Origin: Bifidobacterium aquikefiri
GTDB lineage: Bacteria; Actinomycetota; Actinomycetes; Actinomycetales; Bifidobacteriaceae
NCBI RefSeq assembly: GCF_002259795.1
Contig: NZ_MWXA01000003.1
Coordinates: 186,001-250,000, forward strand
Direction of reading: 5' to 3'
DNA: 64,000 nt
The notes under the pieces are model-generated. The model worked only from the letters and a program-made list of their open reading frames with translations, had not been told where the DNA came from and searched no databases. Shown here one piece after another: positions 33,423-41,938 of the stretch. The stretch's first letter is position 1, and every line of letters starts with the position of its first letter. A program made the translations under genes and the position numbers.

Positions 33423-34078
33423 ACTGGCTGATCCTCAATTGCGCGCAGATACTGCATTATGCGCTGCAACACATGCTATTAAGCGTATTTCCGATACTTC
33501 TGGGTACGCTTGTTGCCGTGCCATTGGCAAGATTGGCGAATGGATTCAGACTGACTCGAAGCAGCATATACGTGGCATCCAGCGTGCTGTATGCGATTCC
33601 TTCTTTGCCGCTGCTGATATTCCTGCCCGCGCTGCTGAGGACGAAGATATTGAACCCGGTGAACATCGAAGTTGCACTGACCATATATGCGATTGCCATC
33701 ATGCTCACCTCGGCTTCGCATGCATTTCTTTCCATAGATCCGAGCGTGATACATGCCGCTGATGCCATGGGATTCGGAGCATGGAAGAAGTTCTTCCAAG
33801 TTGAGCTCCCCTTGGCCGGCTCTCAGCTTCTTGCAGGTATTCGAGTGGTTTCCGTGAGCACGATCAGCCTCGTCACGGTGGGATCCCTCATCGGTGTGAA
33901 CTCTCTGGGATTCTTCTTCCTTGAGGGGTATCAGAGAGATTTTCCATTGGAAATCTGGGTTGGCATTGCCGCTACGGCATTGATTGCCTTGCTGTTCGAT
34001 CAGATTCTGGCCATCTGTGGTCGAGTGCTTATGCCGTGGAATCATCGCAGGGTTACACGGGAAAGGTCAGCGGCATGA
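33419..34078 (+). CDS. OpuCB-type osmoprotectant ABC permease
   Basis: A 219-residue membrane subunit with the binding-protein-dependent transport domain. Helices are evident at MLLSVFPILLGTLVAVPLA, VASSVLYAIPSLPLLIFL and VALTIYAIAIMLTS. The coupling region (DAADAMGFGAWKKFFQVELPLAG-like, read here as IHAADAMGFGAWKKFF then VELPLAG) is typical of OpuCB/OpuBB. The ATG at 33419 overlaps the ATPase stop and its own stop overlaps the next permease start, so three genes are translationally coupled. Confidence 0.9.
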   Translation: MNWLILNCAQILHYALQHMLLSVFPILLGTLVAVPLARLANGFRLTRSSIYVASSVLYAIPSLPLLIFLPALLRTKILNPVNIEVALTIYAIAIMLTSASHAFLSIDPSVIHAADAMGFGAWKKFFQVELPLAGSQLLAGIRVVSVSTISLVTVGSLIGVNSLGFFFLEGYQRDFPLEIWVGIAATALIALLFDQILAICGRVLMPWNHRRVTRERSAA

Positions 34079-34752
34079 ACGTATTTTCGCAGACATTGCT
34101 CTGGCTCGGCGATGCATCCAATTGGGAAGGAACAGGGGGAATCAGCGTCCGCCTTGTTCAGCACATGCAATATTCCTTGGCGACACTTGCCATCACCTGC
34201 GTGATTGCCATTCCTCTTGCTTGCTATATCGGACACTTCGGCAGGGCTCTCTTTGTGATTCCTGTGATCAATGCGTTGCGTGCACTGCCAACGCTGGGAA
34301 TGCTCAGCGCGCTCGCCCTGATATTTGGACTGGGAATATCGGCTCCCATGATCGTAATGGTGATGTTTGCAATTCCACCGGTACTGGCTGCCACATATTC
34401 AGGCATAGCCAATGTGAGTCAGACCACCACCCATGCGATGAGGGCGATAGGTTTCAGTGAATGGCAGATTCTGTGGAATGTCGAGCTGCCGACCGCATTC
34501 CCTGCAATTCTTGGAGGCATTCGCTCGGCATTCACGCAGATCATTGCCACATGGACGGTTGCAGCATTCTTGCCGGTTGGGGGATTGGGACGCTTCTTGA
34601 TCGATGGGCTGGCCATTCGTGATTACTCGCAGATGCTTGGGGCATCATTCCTTGTCATTGGACTTTCCATCGCAGTCGATGTACTCATGTTGATCGTGCA
34701 GAACACGATTGAGAGACATTCGCGATATTCGCAGCTGACAACTCAATCCTAA
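34075..34752 (+). CDS. OpuCD-type osmoprotectant ABC permease
   Basis: The second permease, 225 residues, pairing with the previous one as a heterodimer in the membrane. It shows ATLAITCVIAIPLACYIG, INALRALPTLGMLSALAL and the coupling motif MRAIGFSEWQILWNVELP. It closes with VDVLMLIVQNTIERHSR. The ATG at 34075 overlaps the previous stop (ATGA). The binding-protein gene follows after 49 bp with its own ribosome binding site. Confidence 0.9.
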   Translation: MNVFSQTLLWLGDASNWEGTGGISVRLVQHMQYSLATLAITCVIAIPLACYIGHFGRALFVIPVINALRALPTLGMLSALALIFGLGISAPMIVMVMFAIPPVLAATYSGIANVSQTTTHAMRAIGFSEWQILWNVELPTAFPAILGGIRSAFTQIIATWTVAAFLPVGGLGRFLIDGLAIRDYSQMLGASFLVIGLSIAVDVLMLIVQNTIERHSRYSQLTTQS

Positions 34753-34801
34753 GCGATACGTAAATCTATACACAGAGCAATGCAACAAGAAGGGGAGCAA
34801 T

Positions 34802-35719
34802 ATGAGTTCGTTTGGAAGAAAACTCATTGGGGGAGTACTGGCAGGAGTGGTGATGATGGGGACGGTTGGCTGCGGATCCTCCAATCCACTTGATTCCTCA
34901 TCGTCACAGGAGAGCGATGCATCAACGATCACGATCGGCTCCGCGAACTTCGCGGAAAGTGAGATACTTGCCAACATGTATGTGCAAGCCCTCGCATCAC
35001 ATGGCATTCATGCCGCATTGAAGCCAGATATTGGAGCGCGCGACGTATATATTGCCGCACTCAAGGATGGATCGATAGATCTGGTGCCCGAGTACACCGG
35101 TAATCTGTTGCAGTATTTTGACAAGGATTCCACGGCGCACAGTGCCAGTGACGTCTATTCGGAGCTGAAGAAGGCGCTCCCCAGCAAATTCGCAGTGCTG
35201 GATCAAGCAAAGGCCGAGGATTCCGACTCGCTCAACGTGACGAAATCCTATAGCGAGCAGCATCATGTCACCAGCATCGGCGATCTTTCCAAGATCAATG
35301 GACTCAAGATTGCCGCCGCTCCGGAATTTGCCACGCGACCATATGGCATCACAGGACTGAAACAGCAGTATGGAGTCGATGCCACCCTGATTCCAATCAA
35401 CGATGGCGGTGGAGCGACTACCATCAAGGCACTGCTCAATGGAACGGTGCAGATGGCAAATATCAATACAACATCGCCGAGCATCAAGACGAACAATCTC
35501 GTGACACTCAAGGATCCGCTGCAGATGATTCTTCCGCAGCGCGTGATCCCTCTGATCTCGAAATCCGCTGAATCAGACAAGGTCACCAGCGTACTCAACG
35601 AAGTGCAGAGCAAGCTGACAACACAGGATCTGATGACGATGAACGGCGAGAGCATCAACGACAAGGAATCGGCCTCCGCGATAGCGAAGCACTGGCTACA
35701 GACGTACAAGCTTGTGTGA
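34802..35719 (+). CDS. Osmoprotectant-binding lipoprotein (OpuCC/ProX type)
   Basis: A 305-residue lipoprotein. The leader GGVLAGVVMMGTVGCGSSN ends at a lipidated cysteine, then a Ser-rich linker. The quaternary-amine-binding domain begins ITIGSANFAESEILANMY, followed by VPEYTGNLLQYF, KINGLKIAAAPEFATRPYG and the C-terminal lobe. AAGGGGAGC precedes the ATG. With the three upstream genes it forms a complete importer for compatible solutes such as betaine or choline; the exact ligand cannot be read from sequence. Confidence 0.92.
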   Translation: MSSFGRKLIGGVLAGVVMMGTVGCGSSNPLDSSSSQESDASTITIGSANFAESEILANMYVQALASHGIHAALKPDIGARDVYIAALKDGSIDLVPEYTGNLLQYFDKDSTAHSASDVYSELKKALPSKFAVLDQAKAEDSDSLNVTKSYSEQHHVTSIGDLSKINGLKIAAAPEFATRPYGITGLKQQYGVDATLIPINDGGGATTIKALLNGTVQMANINTTSPSIKTNNLVTLKDPLQMILPQRVIPLISKSAESDKVTSVLNEVQSKLTTQDLMTMNGESINDKESASAIAKHWLQTYKLV

Positions 35720-35985
35720 CACATTGAGCACAGATCTCACGTGTGCGGGAGCGTTTCCTCGTCAGGGTGGTTGTACGATTTAATTTTGAGGGAAAATAGC
35801 CATCACCAGGAATCCGGCGATACAAGGCTATGACAGAGTGTCGAAGCACGGTGGATTTACGATGTTGTTGGGCGAGGAACGGCCATGGTGCGCAATTGCA
35901 CAAGACAAGGCCAAGCACCGGGCAAGGTGGGTTTCAACGGCACAAACCCTTGATTTGTATAGGTATAGGGAATGAAGGAGTTGAA

Positions 35986-36936
35986 GTGGGACGAAAAATC
36001 ATTCTTGATTGTGATCCGGGGCATGACGACGCAGTCGCTATCCTGTTGGCGCTTGGTAACGACAACATTGATTTGCTCGGCATAACAACCATCGGTGGCA
36101 ATCAGACATTACACAAGGTAACCTATAACGCGCTCGCTGTTCTGGAACAGGCTCATGCTTACAGTGTGCCTGTTGCTGCAGGCTGTGCCTCGCCGCTCAT
36201 ACGTGAATTGGAAACCGCGCCCGGCGTGCATGGTGATACGGGACTTGACGGCGTGGATTTGCCGAAGCCATCGCACGATGTCATTGGCAAGCATGCGGTT
36301 GACTTCATCATTGACACGATCATGGGCAATGAGCCCAAAACCATCACTCTGGTTCCTACGGGACCGTTGACCAACATCGCAATGGCAGTGCGCAAGGAAC
36401 CGCGCATCGTCGAACGCGTGAAGGAAGTCGTACTGATGGGCGGCGGCATCCATGTCGGCAATTGGAGCGCAGTCGCCGAATTCAACATCAAGGTCGATCC
36501 TGAAGCGGCCCACGTTGTCTTCAATGCATCCTGGCCGGTGACGATGATTGGGCTGAACCTCACTCATCAGGCTTTGTGCACCCCTGCTCGTCAGCGTGAC
36601 ATCGAGTCGATAGGAACCCCAACGGCAGACTTTGTGAGTCATCTGATGGATTTCTTCCGCAAATCGTATGCCGAGAACCAAGGCTTCGTGGATCCTCCGG
36701 TGCATGACCCATGTGCCGTGGCATATCTGCTCGACCCTGAGGTCATCACCACACGCAAGGCTCCCATTGACATCGAGACCAAAGGCGATCTGACGTTGGG
36801 AATGACAGTCGCAGATTTGCGTGCTCCGGCTCCTGCCGATTGCCATACGCAGTTTGGAGAGAAGCTCGATGTGGACCGCTTCTGGGGGCTGATTCACGAC
36901 GCGATCGCACATATCGGTGAAGGAATCGACAAATGA
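35986..36936 (+). CDS. Nucleoside hydrolase (inosine-uridine preferring family)
   Basis: Hydrolyses ribonucleosides to base and ribose. The calcium-binding signature DCDPGHDDAVAILLAL is at the N-terminus, followed by ITTIGGNQT, LVPTGPLTNIAMAV, LMGGGIHVGNWSAVAEFN and VHDPCAVAYLLDP. Length 316 is typical. GTG at 35986 is the start: AAGGAG lies six bases before it and the protein then begins right at the first beta strand. The open frame upstream to 35830 has no supporting start. The stop overlaps the MFS gene (ATGA). The 266-bp gap before it holds only weak promoter-like TATA sequences. Confidence 0.94.
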   Translation: MGRKIILDCDPGHDDAVAILLALGNDNIDLLGITTIGGNQTLHKVTYNALAVLEQAHAYSVPVAAGCASPLIRELETAPGVHGDTGLDGVDLPKPSHDVIGKHAVDFIIDTIMGNEPKTITLVPTGPLTNIAMAVRKEPRIVERVKEVVLMGGGIHVGNWSAVAEFNIKVDPEAAHVVFNASWPVTMIGLNLTHQALCTPARQRDIESIGTPTADFVSHLMDFFRKSYAENQGFVDPPVHDPCAVAYLLDPEVITTRKAPIDIETKGDLTLGMTVADLRAPAPADCHTQFGEKLDVDRFWGLIHDAIAHIGEGIDK

Positions 36937-38372
36937 CAACGAATACGAAGCTTTCCACAAACAAGCCTGAATCACCTTCATCGATCGTCGGTCTGATGAT
37001 CGCCCTGCTGGTTGCCGTGTTCGCATTCCAGCTCAATACCTCCATGCTCTCGCCTGCATTGGTGACCATGCAACGCGAGCTCAACACGACAGCATCCCAG
37101 GTTGCCTTGACGCAGACCGTCTTCTTCACGGCAGCTGCATTGTTCTCTCTGTTCCTTCCCCGCCTGGCAGACTCGGCAGGTAGGAAGAAAGTCCTGATCG
37201 GCATGCTTGTCGCCACGGTCGCAGGGTGCATCATCAGTGCGGTCGCGGTCAACGTTCCGATGCTGATGATCGGACGTGTCCTGCAGGGGGTCTGCGGTCC
37301 GATCGTGCCTCTGTGCCTGATCATGCTGCATGTCCGTGTGCCTGATGACAAGCGCTATGCACGCCTGATGGCCATCATCACCTCCGTGAATGGTGGTATC
37401 GCTGGTGTGGATGCTCTGCTTGGTGGCTGGCTCGCCGCTCACTATGGCTTCCGCTCGATATTCTGGACGATGGCGGCGATCGCATTGATTGCAGTCATCA
37501 TGACGGCTTTGTACACGCACGAAAGCTGGGCCGACACCAAGGCCGGAATGGATTGGATCGGTGCCGTGCTGCTCGTCATTGCCATCGGTGCTCTGTTGCT
37601 TGCCGTGGACGAAATCGAGAAGCTTGCCGCTGCCAACTGGGTCTATGTGATCATCATGCTCGTGATTGCAGTGGTGGCATTCATTGTCTTCTGGAATGTT
37701 GAGAAACGCAAGAAAGAGCCAATGGTCACCACGCTCTATCTCAAACAGCGTAGGACCTGGGGCCTGCTGCTCACCACGCTCCTGACCATGACTGGTGTTT
37801 TCGCCATCATGAACGGCATCGTGCCTGCAATCGCTCAAGATGCGAAATTTGGCGCCGGATTGAGCGCCGATGTCGCATCTCTCGCCACGCTTACTCCTTA
37901 TGCACTGGCAGGTCTGGTGTTCGGCCCTGTTGCAGGATGGCTCACCAGTCGCTATGGCTATCATAAGGTCTTGCGCTATGGCTTGGTTGCAACGGCAATC
38001 GGCGTCATAGCCATCATGCTCACCGCAAGTTCCGTCAGCGTCTGGGCGTTGGTATGCGTTTCGATCTTCGTCGGCATCACCTATGCCGGGACCGTGAACA
38101 TCATGCTCAACGGCTTGGGCATTGTGCTTTCTCCCGCCGATAACACCGGTTATCTGCCGGGATTGAACGCAGGAGCCTTCAACCTTGGCGCTGGGTTGAG
38201 CTTTGCAATTCTCTATGCAGTGATGACTCAGGTCGGTGGTGGGTCAGGCACCATGTCCTATGTGTTCAGTGTTGGAACTGGTCTTGTTCTGGTCGTTCTG
38301 GCTCTTGTCTGCTCCTTCTTCATCCCCTCGGTTGAAAAGACAGAACAGGAAGCTCGCCAGCTCGCAGACTGA
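36933..38372 (+). CDS. MFS transporter, probably nucleoside uptake
   Basis: A 479-residue major facilitator of the 14-helix drug/proton antiporter type. MFS motif A-like FLPRLADSAGRKKVLIG follows the second helix, and GRVLQGVCGPIVPLCL is present in helix 4. Although similar proteins are often exporters, its position between a nucleoside hydrolase (ATGA overlap) and a ribokinase argues for nucleoside or ribose import; this is inference from context. Closest motifs do not define a substrate. Confidence 0.88.
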   Translation: MTTNTKLSTNKPESPSSIVGLMIALLVAVFAFQLNTSMLSPALVTMQRELNTTASQVALTQTVFFTAAALFSLFLPRLADSAGRKKVLIGMLVATVAGCIISAVAVNVPMLMIGRVLQGVCGPIVPLCLIMLHVRVPDDKRYARLMAIITSVNGGIAGVDALLGGWLAAHYGFRSIFWTMAAIALIAVIMTALYTHESWADTKAGMDWIGAVLLVIAIGALLLAVDEIEKLAAANWVYVIIMLVIAVVAFIVFWNVEKRKKEPMVTTLYLKQRRTWGLLLTTLLTMTGVFAIMNGIVPAIAQDAKFGAGLSADVASLATLTPYALAGLVFGPVAGWLTSRYGYHKVLRYGLVATAIGVIAIMLTASSVSVWALVCVSIFVGITYAGTVNIMLNGLGIVLSPADNTGYLPGLNAGAFNLGAGLSFAILYAVMTQVGGGSGTMSYVFSVGTGLVLVVLALVCSFFIPSVEKTEQEARQLAD

Positions 38373-38422
38373 TGCAGGCAAAGGATTGCAGATAGGCGCA
38401 GAAGTTGAGAAGGGATGGATGC

Positions 38423-39427
38423 GTGAAAGAACTGAAGTTGAATAAGGATGAGATCACTGATGAGTTGGATCGCATTGCCTCATCGTCATCTGAGTCTCGC
38501 GTATCCATCGTGGGTTCGATGAATGCAGACAATGTGGTTGAGGTTGAGACCATGCCACAGCCTGGAGAAACCATAATCGGCGGCCCCATGGCAGTTCATG
38601 CCGGTGGGAAGTCTGCAAATCAGGCAGCAAGTTGTGCCAGATTGCAACTGCATACCGATCTGATTGGAGCTGTGGGATCGGATGCCAGTGCAGAGTTTCT
38701 GCTGCATGAACTCGACGATGCCGGTGTGGGAATCGGCAGCATCGAACATGTCGAGGGTCCTTCAGGTTCTACAATCATCGTGGTCGACCCTCATGGTGAG
38801 AACTTCATCGTGGTATCTTCCGGCGCCAACGGCAAGGTTGATGGCGGTTTCGTGCACAGACACAGTGAAGTCATCGAACGCTCCGACATTCTGGGGCTGT
38901 GTCTGGAGGCACCGTTGCAGGTTGTCGCTGAGTCCTCGCGCATTGCCCATGCCGCGCATACAAGGGTCGTGTTGAATATTTCGCCGATGCCCGAAGATCT
39001 CAACCCTTCGTTGAAACATTGTTTGGCGGACATCGCCGATATTGCCGTCATGAATGAGCACGAGACGGCACAATGGCTGGGATTGGCCTATGAGCCGAAC
39101 CTTGAATCAGACTGGGATGATCTTCACGATCAGCTGTGTGCAACGGGACTTGGTCGCGTTGTCATCACCTTGGGTGCAGCCGGTTCGGTCATTCTTGATG
39201 GTTCTCAGGCATTGCATATTCCTGCGTTCACGGTGCAGCCGGTAGATACTACGGGTGCAGGCGATTCCTTTATGGGCTCAATGCTTGCCAGCCTGGCAAG
39301 CGGCAACTCGCTGGATTCTGCATGTGAGGTGGCTTCTGCGGTATCGGCATTCTCAACTCTAGGCAAAGGTGCTCAGTCATCGTATGGCGATACTCAGCAG
39401 ATAACGGATTTTGTGCTGAATCATTAA
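38423..39427 (+). CDS. Ribokinase (PfkB family)
   Basis: Phosphorylates ribose freed by the upstream nucleoside hydrolase to ribose 5-phosphate. The PfkB signatures are present: VSIVGSMNADNVVEVETMP, GGKSANQAASCARL, and the C-terminal anion hole and catalytic base in VDTTGAGDSFMGSMLA. A ~30-residue polar extension precedes the first strand. I chose GTG at 38423, with AAGGGA about seven bases upstream; a TTG at 38405 is also in frame. The terminator at 39457 ends this operon. Confidence 0.92.
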   Translation: MKELKLNKDEITDELDRIASSSSESRVSIVGSMNADNVVEVETMPQPGETIIGGPMAVHAGGKSANQAASCARLQLHTDLIGAVGSDASAEFLLHELDDAGVGIGSIEHVEGPSGSTIIVVDPHGENFIVVSSGANGKVDGGFVHRHSEVIERSDILGLCLEAPLQVVAESSRIAHAAHTRVVLNISPMPEDLNPSLKHCLADIADIAVMNEHETAQWLGLAYEPNLESDWDDLHDQLCATGLGRVVITLGAAGSVILDGSQALHIPAFTVQPVDTTGAGDSFMGSMLASLASGNSLDSACEVASAVSAFSTLGKGAQSSYGDTQQITDFVLNH

Positions 39428-39456
39428 TGTCAGGCTTTGCTTGGAATCAAGTCAAC

Positions 39457-39488
39457 GGGCAGCCACCCATTCGGTGACTGCCCCTTTT
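39457..39488 (+). terminator. Intrinsic terminator of the nucleoside-salvage operon
   Basis: GGGCAGCCACC (39457-39467) pairs with GGTGACTGCCC (39473-39483), one mismatch, followed by CTTTTC. The convergent MFS gene ends about 80 bp further on. Confidence 0.8.
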
Positions 39489-39489
39489 C

Positions 39490-39528
39490 AGTGGTTGCAA
39501 TGAGTGGTTGCAACGAGTGGCTCCAACG
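39490..39528. repeat. Three tandem 13-bp units
   Basis: AGTGGTTGCAATG, AGTGGTTGCAACG and AGTGGCTCCAACG follow one another between two convergent genes. Confidence 0.8.
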
Positions 39529-39566
39529 ATGTTGATTGTTATGACGCATCTTTGAGATCGTTGTTC

Positions 39567-40931
39567 TTAAAGCTCGACTTCAGCGGCGTCACCGTCACCA
39601 ATGATCGCTCTACGCTGCGGCCGCTCGATGCGGTGCAGGGCTGGAATGAAGATTGGCAACAGGGTCACCACGAGATATATGGATCCAAGAATCGTGAGCG
39701 TCAGATGAAGACCAAGAAGGTGAGATGAGAAGCCACCGATAAGTGACCCTAGCGGCATCAATCCCCAGGTTATGGCACTGGTGAGAGAAATGACCTTGCC
39801 GCGCGCCTTGACCGGGATTCTCTCGTACATAACCGCTCCGAAGATGGGGTTCAGGAAGCCCGAGCCAAAGCCACCGATGGCAATGACGGCGATAATCACC
39901 GGTATCGGTGCATTCAGTGCCATCACGATATATCTGGGGAAACCGACGAGTAGATACCCGATGACCAGAACGGGGAAGCGGGGCAGCCGCTCCGCGATGA
40001 TGGTCGCAATGGTGCTTCCCATAAGCGCTGGAAGTGAAAGTGACGCGAACAACAGTCCCAGCGAGGCTGAGCCAAGATGTTGGTCGAGCACCCATGCTGG
40101 AGTGAGCACATCGGTCCAGGCGACATCAATCATGTTGGTGACCGCTGGAATGAGGGCATAGCCAAGAATCACGGGAATGGTGAGCAATACTTCCCATCCT
40201 TCACCAACATTTCTTGCATAGGAACGGATATGCGATCCCAGCTGCGAGACAAGATTCATGGAACGGGCCTGTTCACTCTGAACGCTCGCTTGACTGCCAG
40301 AAGATTCGCCACCGGATTCGTCTGCCTGCTCAGCCTTATTCAAGGATGCAATGGCCGAGCTGTCACAGAGCAGTGCCGGACGAACAATGAAGCCAATCAT
40401 GCATGCGCCAAATACCAGCGCCAGCGAAGTGAGGGCCAAGGCATATGGTCCTCCGACGAGCCCAACGATCACCCCTCCGAGCGCCGATCCAATTGTGCCA
40501 GCCAGATGGCTTGTGGTGCTTGAAAGACCGGTGATCCTTTCCATGGGCTGTTTACTCAAGGCAGCGATGCTTGGCGAGAGAATGTCCTTCGCATTGTTGG
40601 AAGGTCCACGCATGGCACCGACAACGGCAACCACGCCAATCAGCAGTGGAATCGAGAACAAGTGTGCAAACCACAGCACCGGAACAAGCGCGATGAATAC
40701 GGCGCTGATGCAATCGCATGTTATGGATATGCGCGTTGGGCCGAGCTCATCGATCAATGGACCGCACAGCAGATTGGCCACGACGAGCATCCCCAGCTGA
40801 ACTGCGCTGACGATGCCAGTTGCAACGGTATTATGTGTCAGATTCAGTACCATCCATGGCACGGCGAGGCTGCTCAGGGTGCTGCCAAAAAGTGAGACGA
40901 TATCCGAGCATAGCCAGGCACCCAGCACCAT
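39567..40931 (-). CDS. MFS transporter (MFS_3/enterobactin-exporter type)
   Basis: A 454-residue, 12-helix major facilitator. It starts GAWLCSDIVSLFGSTLSSLAVPWM and has GPLIDELGPTRI after helix 2, with a polar central loop rich in Ser, Glu and Gln (KAEQADESGGESSGSQ). This pattern fits the MFS_3-like exporters. The start at ATG 40931 lacks a clear ribosome binding site. An ArsR-type regulator lies 78 bp upstream on the same strand and probably controls the pair, which suggests a drug or metabolite exporter. Confidence 0.85.
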   Translation of the reverse strand: MVLGAWLCSDIVSLFGSTLSSLAVPWMVLNLTHNTVATGIVSAVQLGMLVVANLLCGPLIDELGPTRISITCDCISAVFIALVPVLWFAHLFSIPLLIGVVAVVGAMRGPSNNAKDILSPSIAALSKQPMERITGLSSTTSHLAGTIGSALGGVIVGLVGGPYALALTSLALVFGACMIGFIVRPALLCDSSAIASLNKAEQADESGGESSGSQASVQSEQARSMNLVSQLGSHIRSYARNVGEGWEVLLTIPVILGYALIPAVTNMIDVAWTDVLTPAWVLDQHLGSASLGLLFASLSLPALMGSTIATIIAERLPRFPVLVIGYLLVGFPRYIVMALNAPIPVIIAVIAIGGFGSGFLNPIFGAVMYERIPVKARGKVISLTSAITWGLMPLGSLIGGFSSHLLGLHLTLTILGSIYLVVTLLPIFIPALHRIERPQRRAIIGDGDAAEVEL

Positions 40932-41008
40932 TTAATGGTGATCGAGATACGGGTGCTTCCACGAGACGATTGTGCCCGATCGCTGAGTCTCTTCAGTGGG
41001 CAATCCTT

Positions 41009-41671
41009 TCATCTCAACAAGCCCTGGGCAATGGGGAAGAGGTGGAATTGCATCTCGACGGCTTTCCTTTGTGGATCTGTCGTTGACCCTTCTGTCTTCT
41101 TCGATCCCTGTGACCTCTTCGTATCGTGATGAATGAGCGGATGTTGCTGCATGGCGTTGAGAAGAATGCCCTGCACCTCTTTTGCGATGTCATCAGCCTC
41201 GTGTGGCGTCAACATCATGGCATAATCGCTCATGGTCGTGGCCTTCTGCCATGCCGTGTCCATCGTTCGCCAATCGCTTGCCGCCTGCAATATCTGACGG
41301 GTTGTTTCCGTCGCCGCAACTTGCATGAAGGCACCTGCAGCATCGAGCTTGTTCTCGATGTCATCAGAATCCGGCGAGGGGTCTTCAACTGTGGTGTAGA
41401 GCTGCTTGGCCTTCCAAAACAGCTTTCGACCAGAAGAAAGCTCGCTATCCCTCTCGATGAAGCCATATTTCGCAAGGATTCTTAAGTGGTAGCTGGTCGA
41501 ACCTGTGTTGAGCTCGGTCATGCGGGCAAGATCGGTTGCGGTGGCCGACCCATTGATTCTCAATATGCCCAATAGACGTAGACGAATCGGGTGGGTGAGC
41601 GCCCGTAGCTGTTCTGGGGTAGGGGTTGAAGCCTCTGTGGAGGTGCTTGCCTGATCATGTTGTGATTCCAT
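41009..41671 (-). CDS. ArsR-family winged-helix regulator
   Basis: A 220-residue regulator. The winged helix occupies the first half (LRALTHPIRLRLLGILRINGS, DLARMTELNTGSTSYHLRIL, YGFIERD). The second half is a helical region of unknown ligand (DDIENKLDAAGAFMQVAATE). There are no cysteine metal sites, so it is unlikely to sense arsenic or metals. The ATG at 41671 is chosen; the frame extends twelve codons upstream to 41707 into an AT-rich area. TATACAAATATA and CTTTGTATAAG around 41676-41730 may be its own binding sites. It probably regulates the MFS gene behind it. Confidence 0.85.
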   Translation of the reverse strand: MESQHDQASTSTEASTPTPEQLRALTHPIRLRLLGILRINGSATATDLARMTELNTGSTSYHLRILAKYGFIERDSELSSGRKLFWKAKQLYTTVEDPSPDSDDIENKLDAAGAFMQVAATETTRQILQAASDWRTMDTAWQKATTMSDYAMMLTPHEADDIAKEVQGILLNAMQQHPLIHHDTKRSQGSKKTEGSTTDPQRKAVEMQFHLFPIAQGLLR

Positions 41672-41880
41672 ATATACAAATATACCTATGCAAAGAAATA
41701 TGTGCAAATGAATCTTTGTATAAGTGTCATAGCATCAATACAACAACCAGTCCACATCACAAGTGGAGATTAAAAGCCCGCCTATTCCGTCATATGAGAC
41801 GAAACGCCTCGCATAACGGTATAGGCGAACGCATTATGCGCACTATGCAGCGGATAACGACCGGATACACCGTTGACTTA

Positions 41881-41916
41881 TAAACCAAAAACCGCTTCCC
41901 GAGCACGAGAAGCGGT
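41881..41916 (-). terminator. Intrinsic terminator of the MalY/PatB gene
   Basis: Reading on the minus strand, ACCGCTTC (41916-41909) pairs with GAAGCGGT (41898-41891), followed by TTTTTGGTTTA. It lies 23 bases after the aminotransferase stop. Confidence 0.85.
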
Positions 41917-41938
41917 AGGAATCTCCAGACTGATTTGT

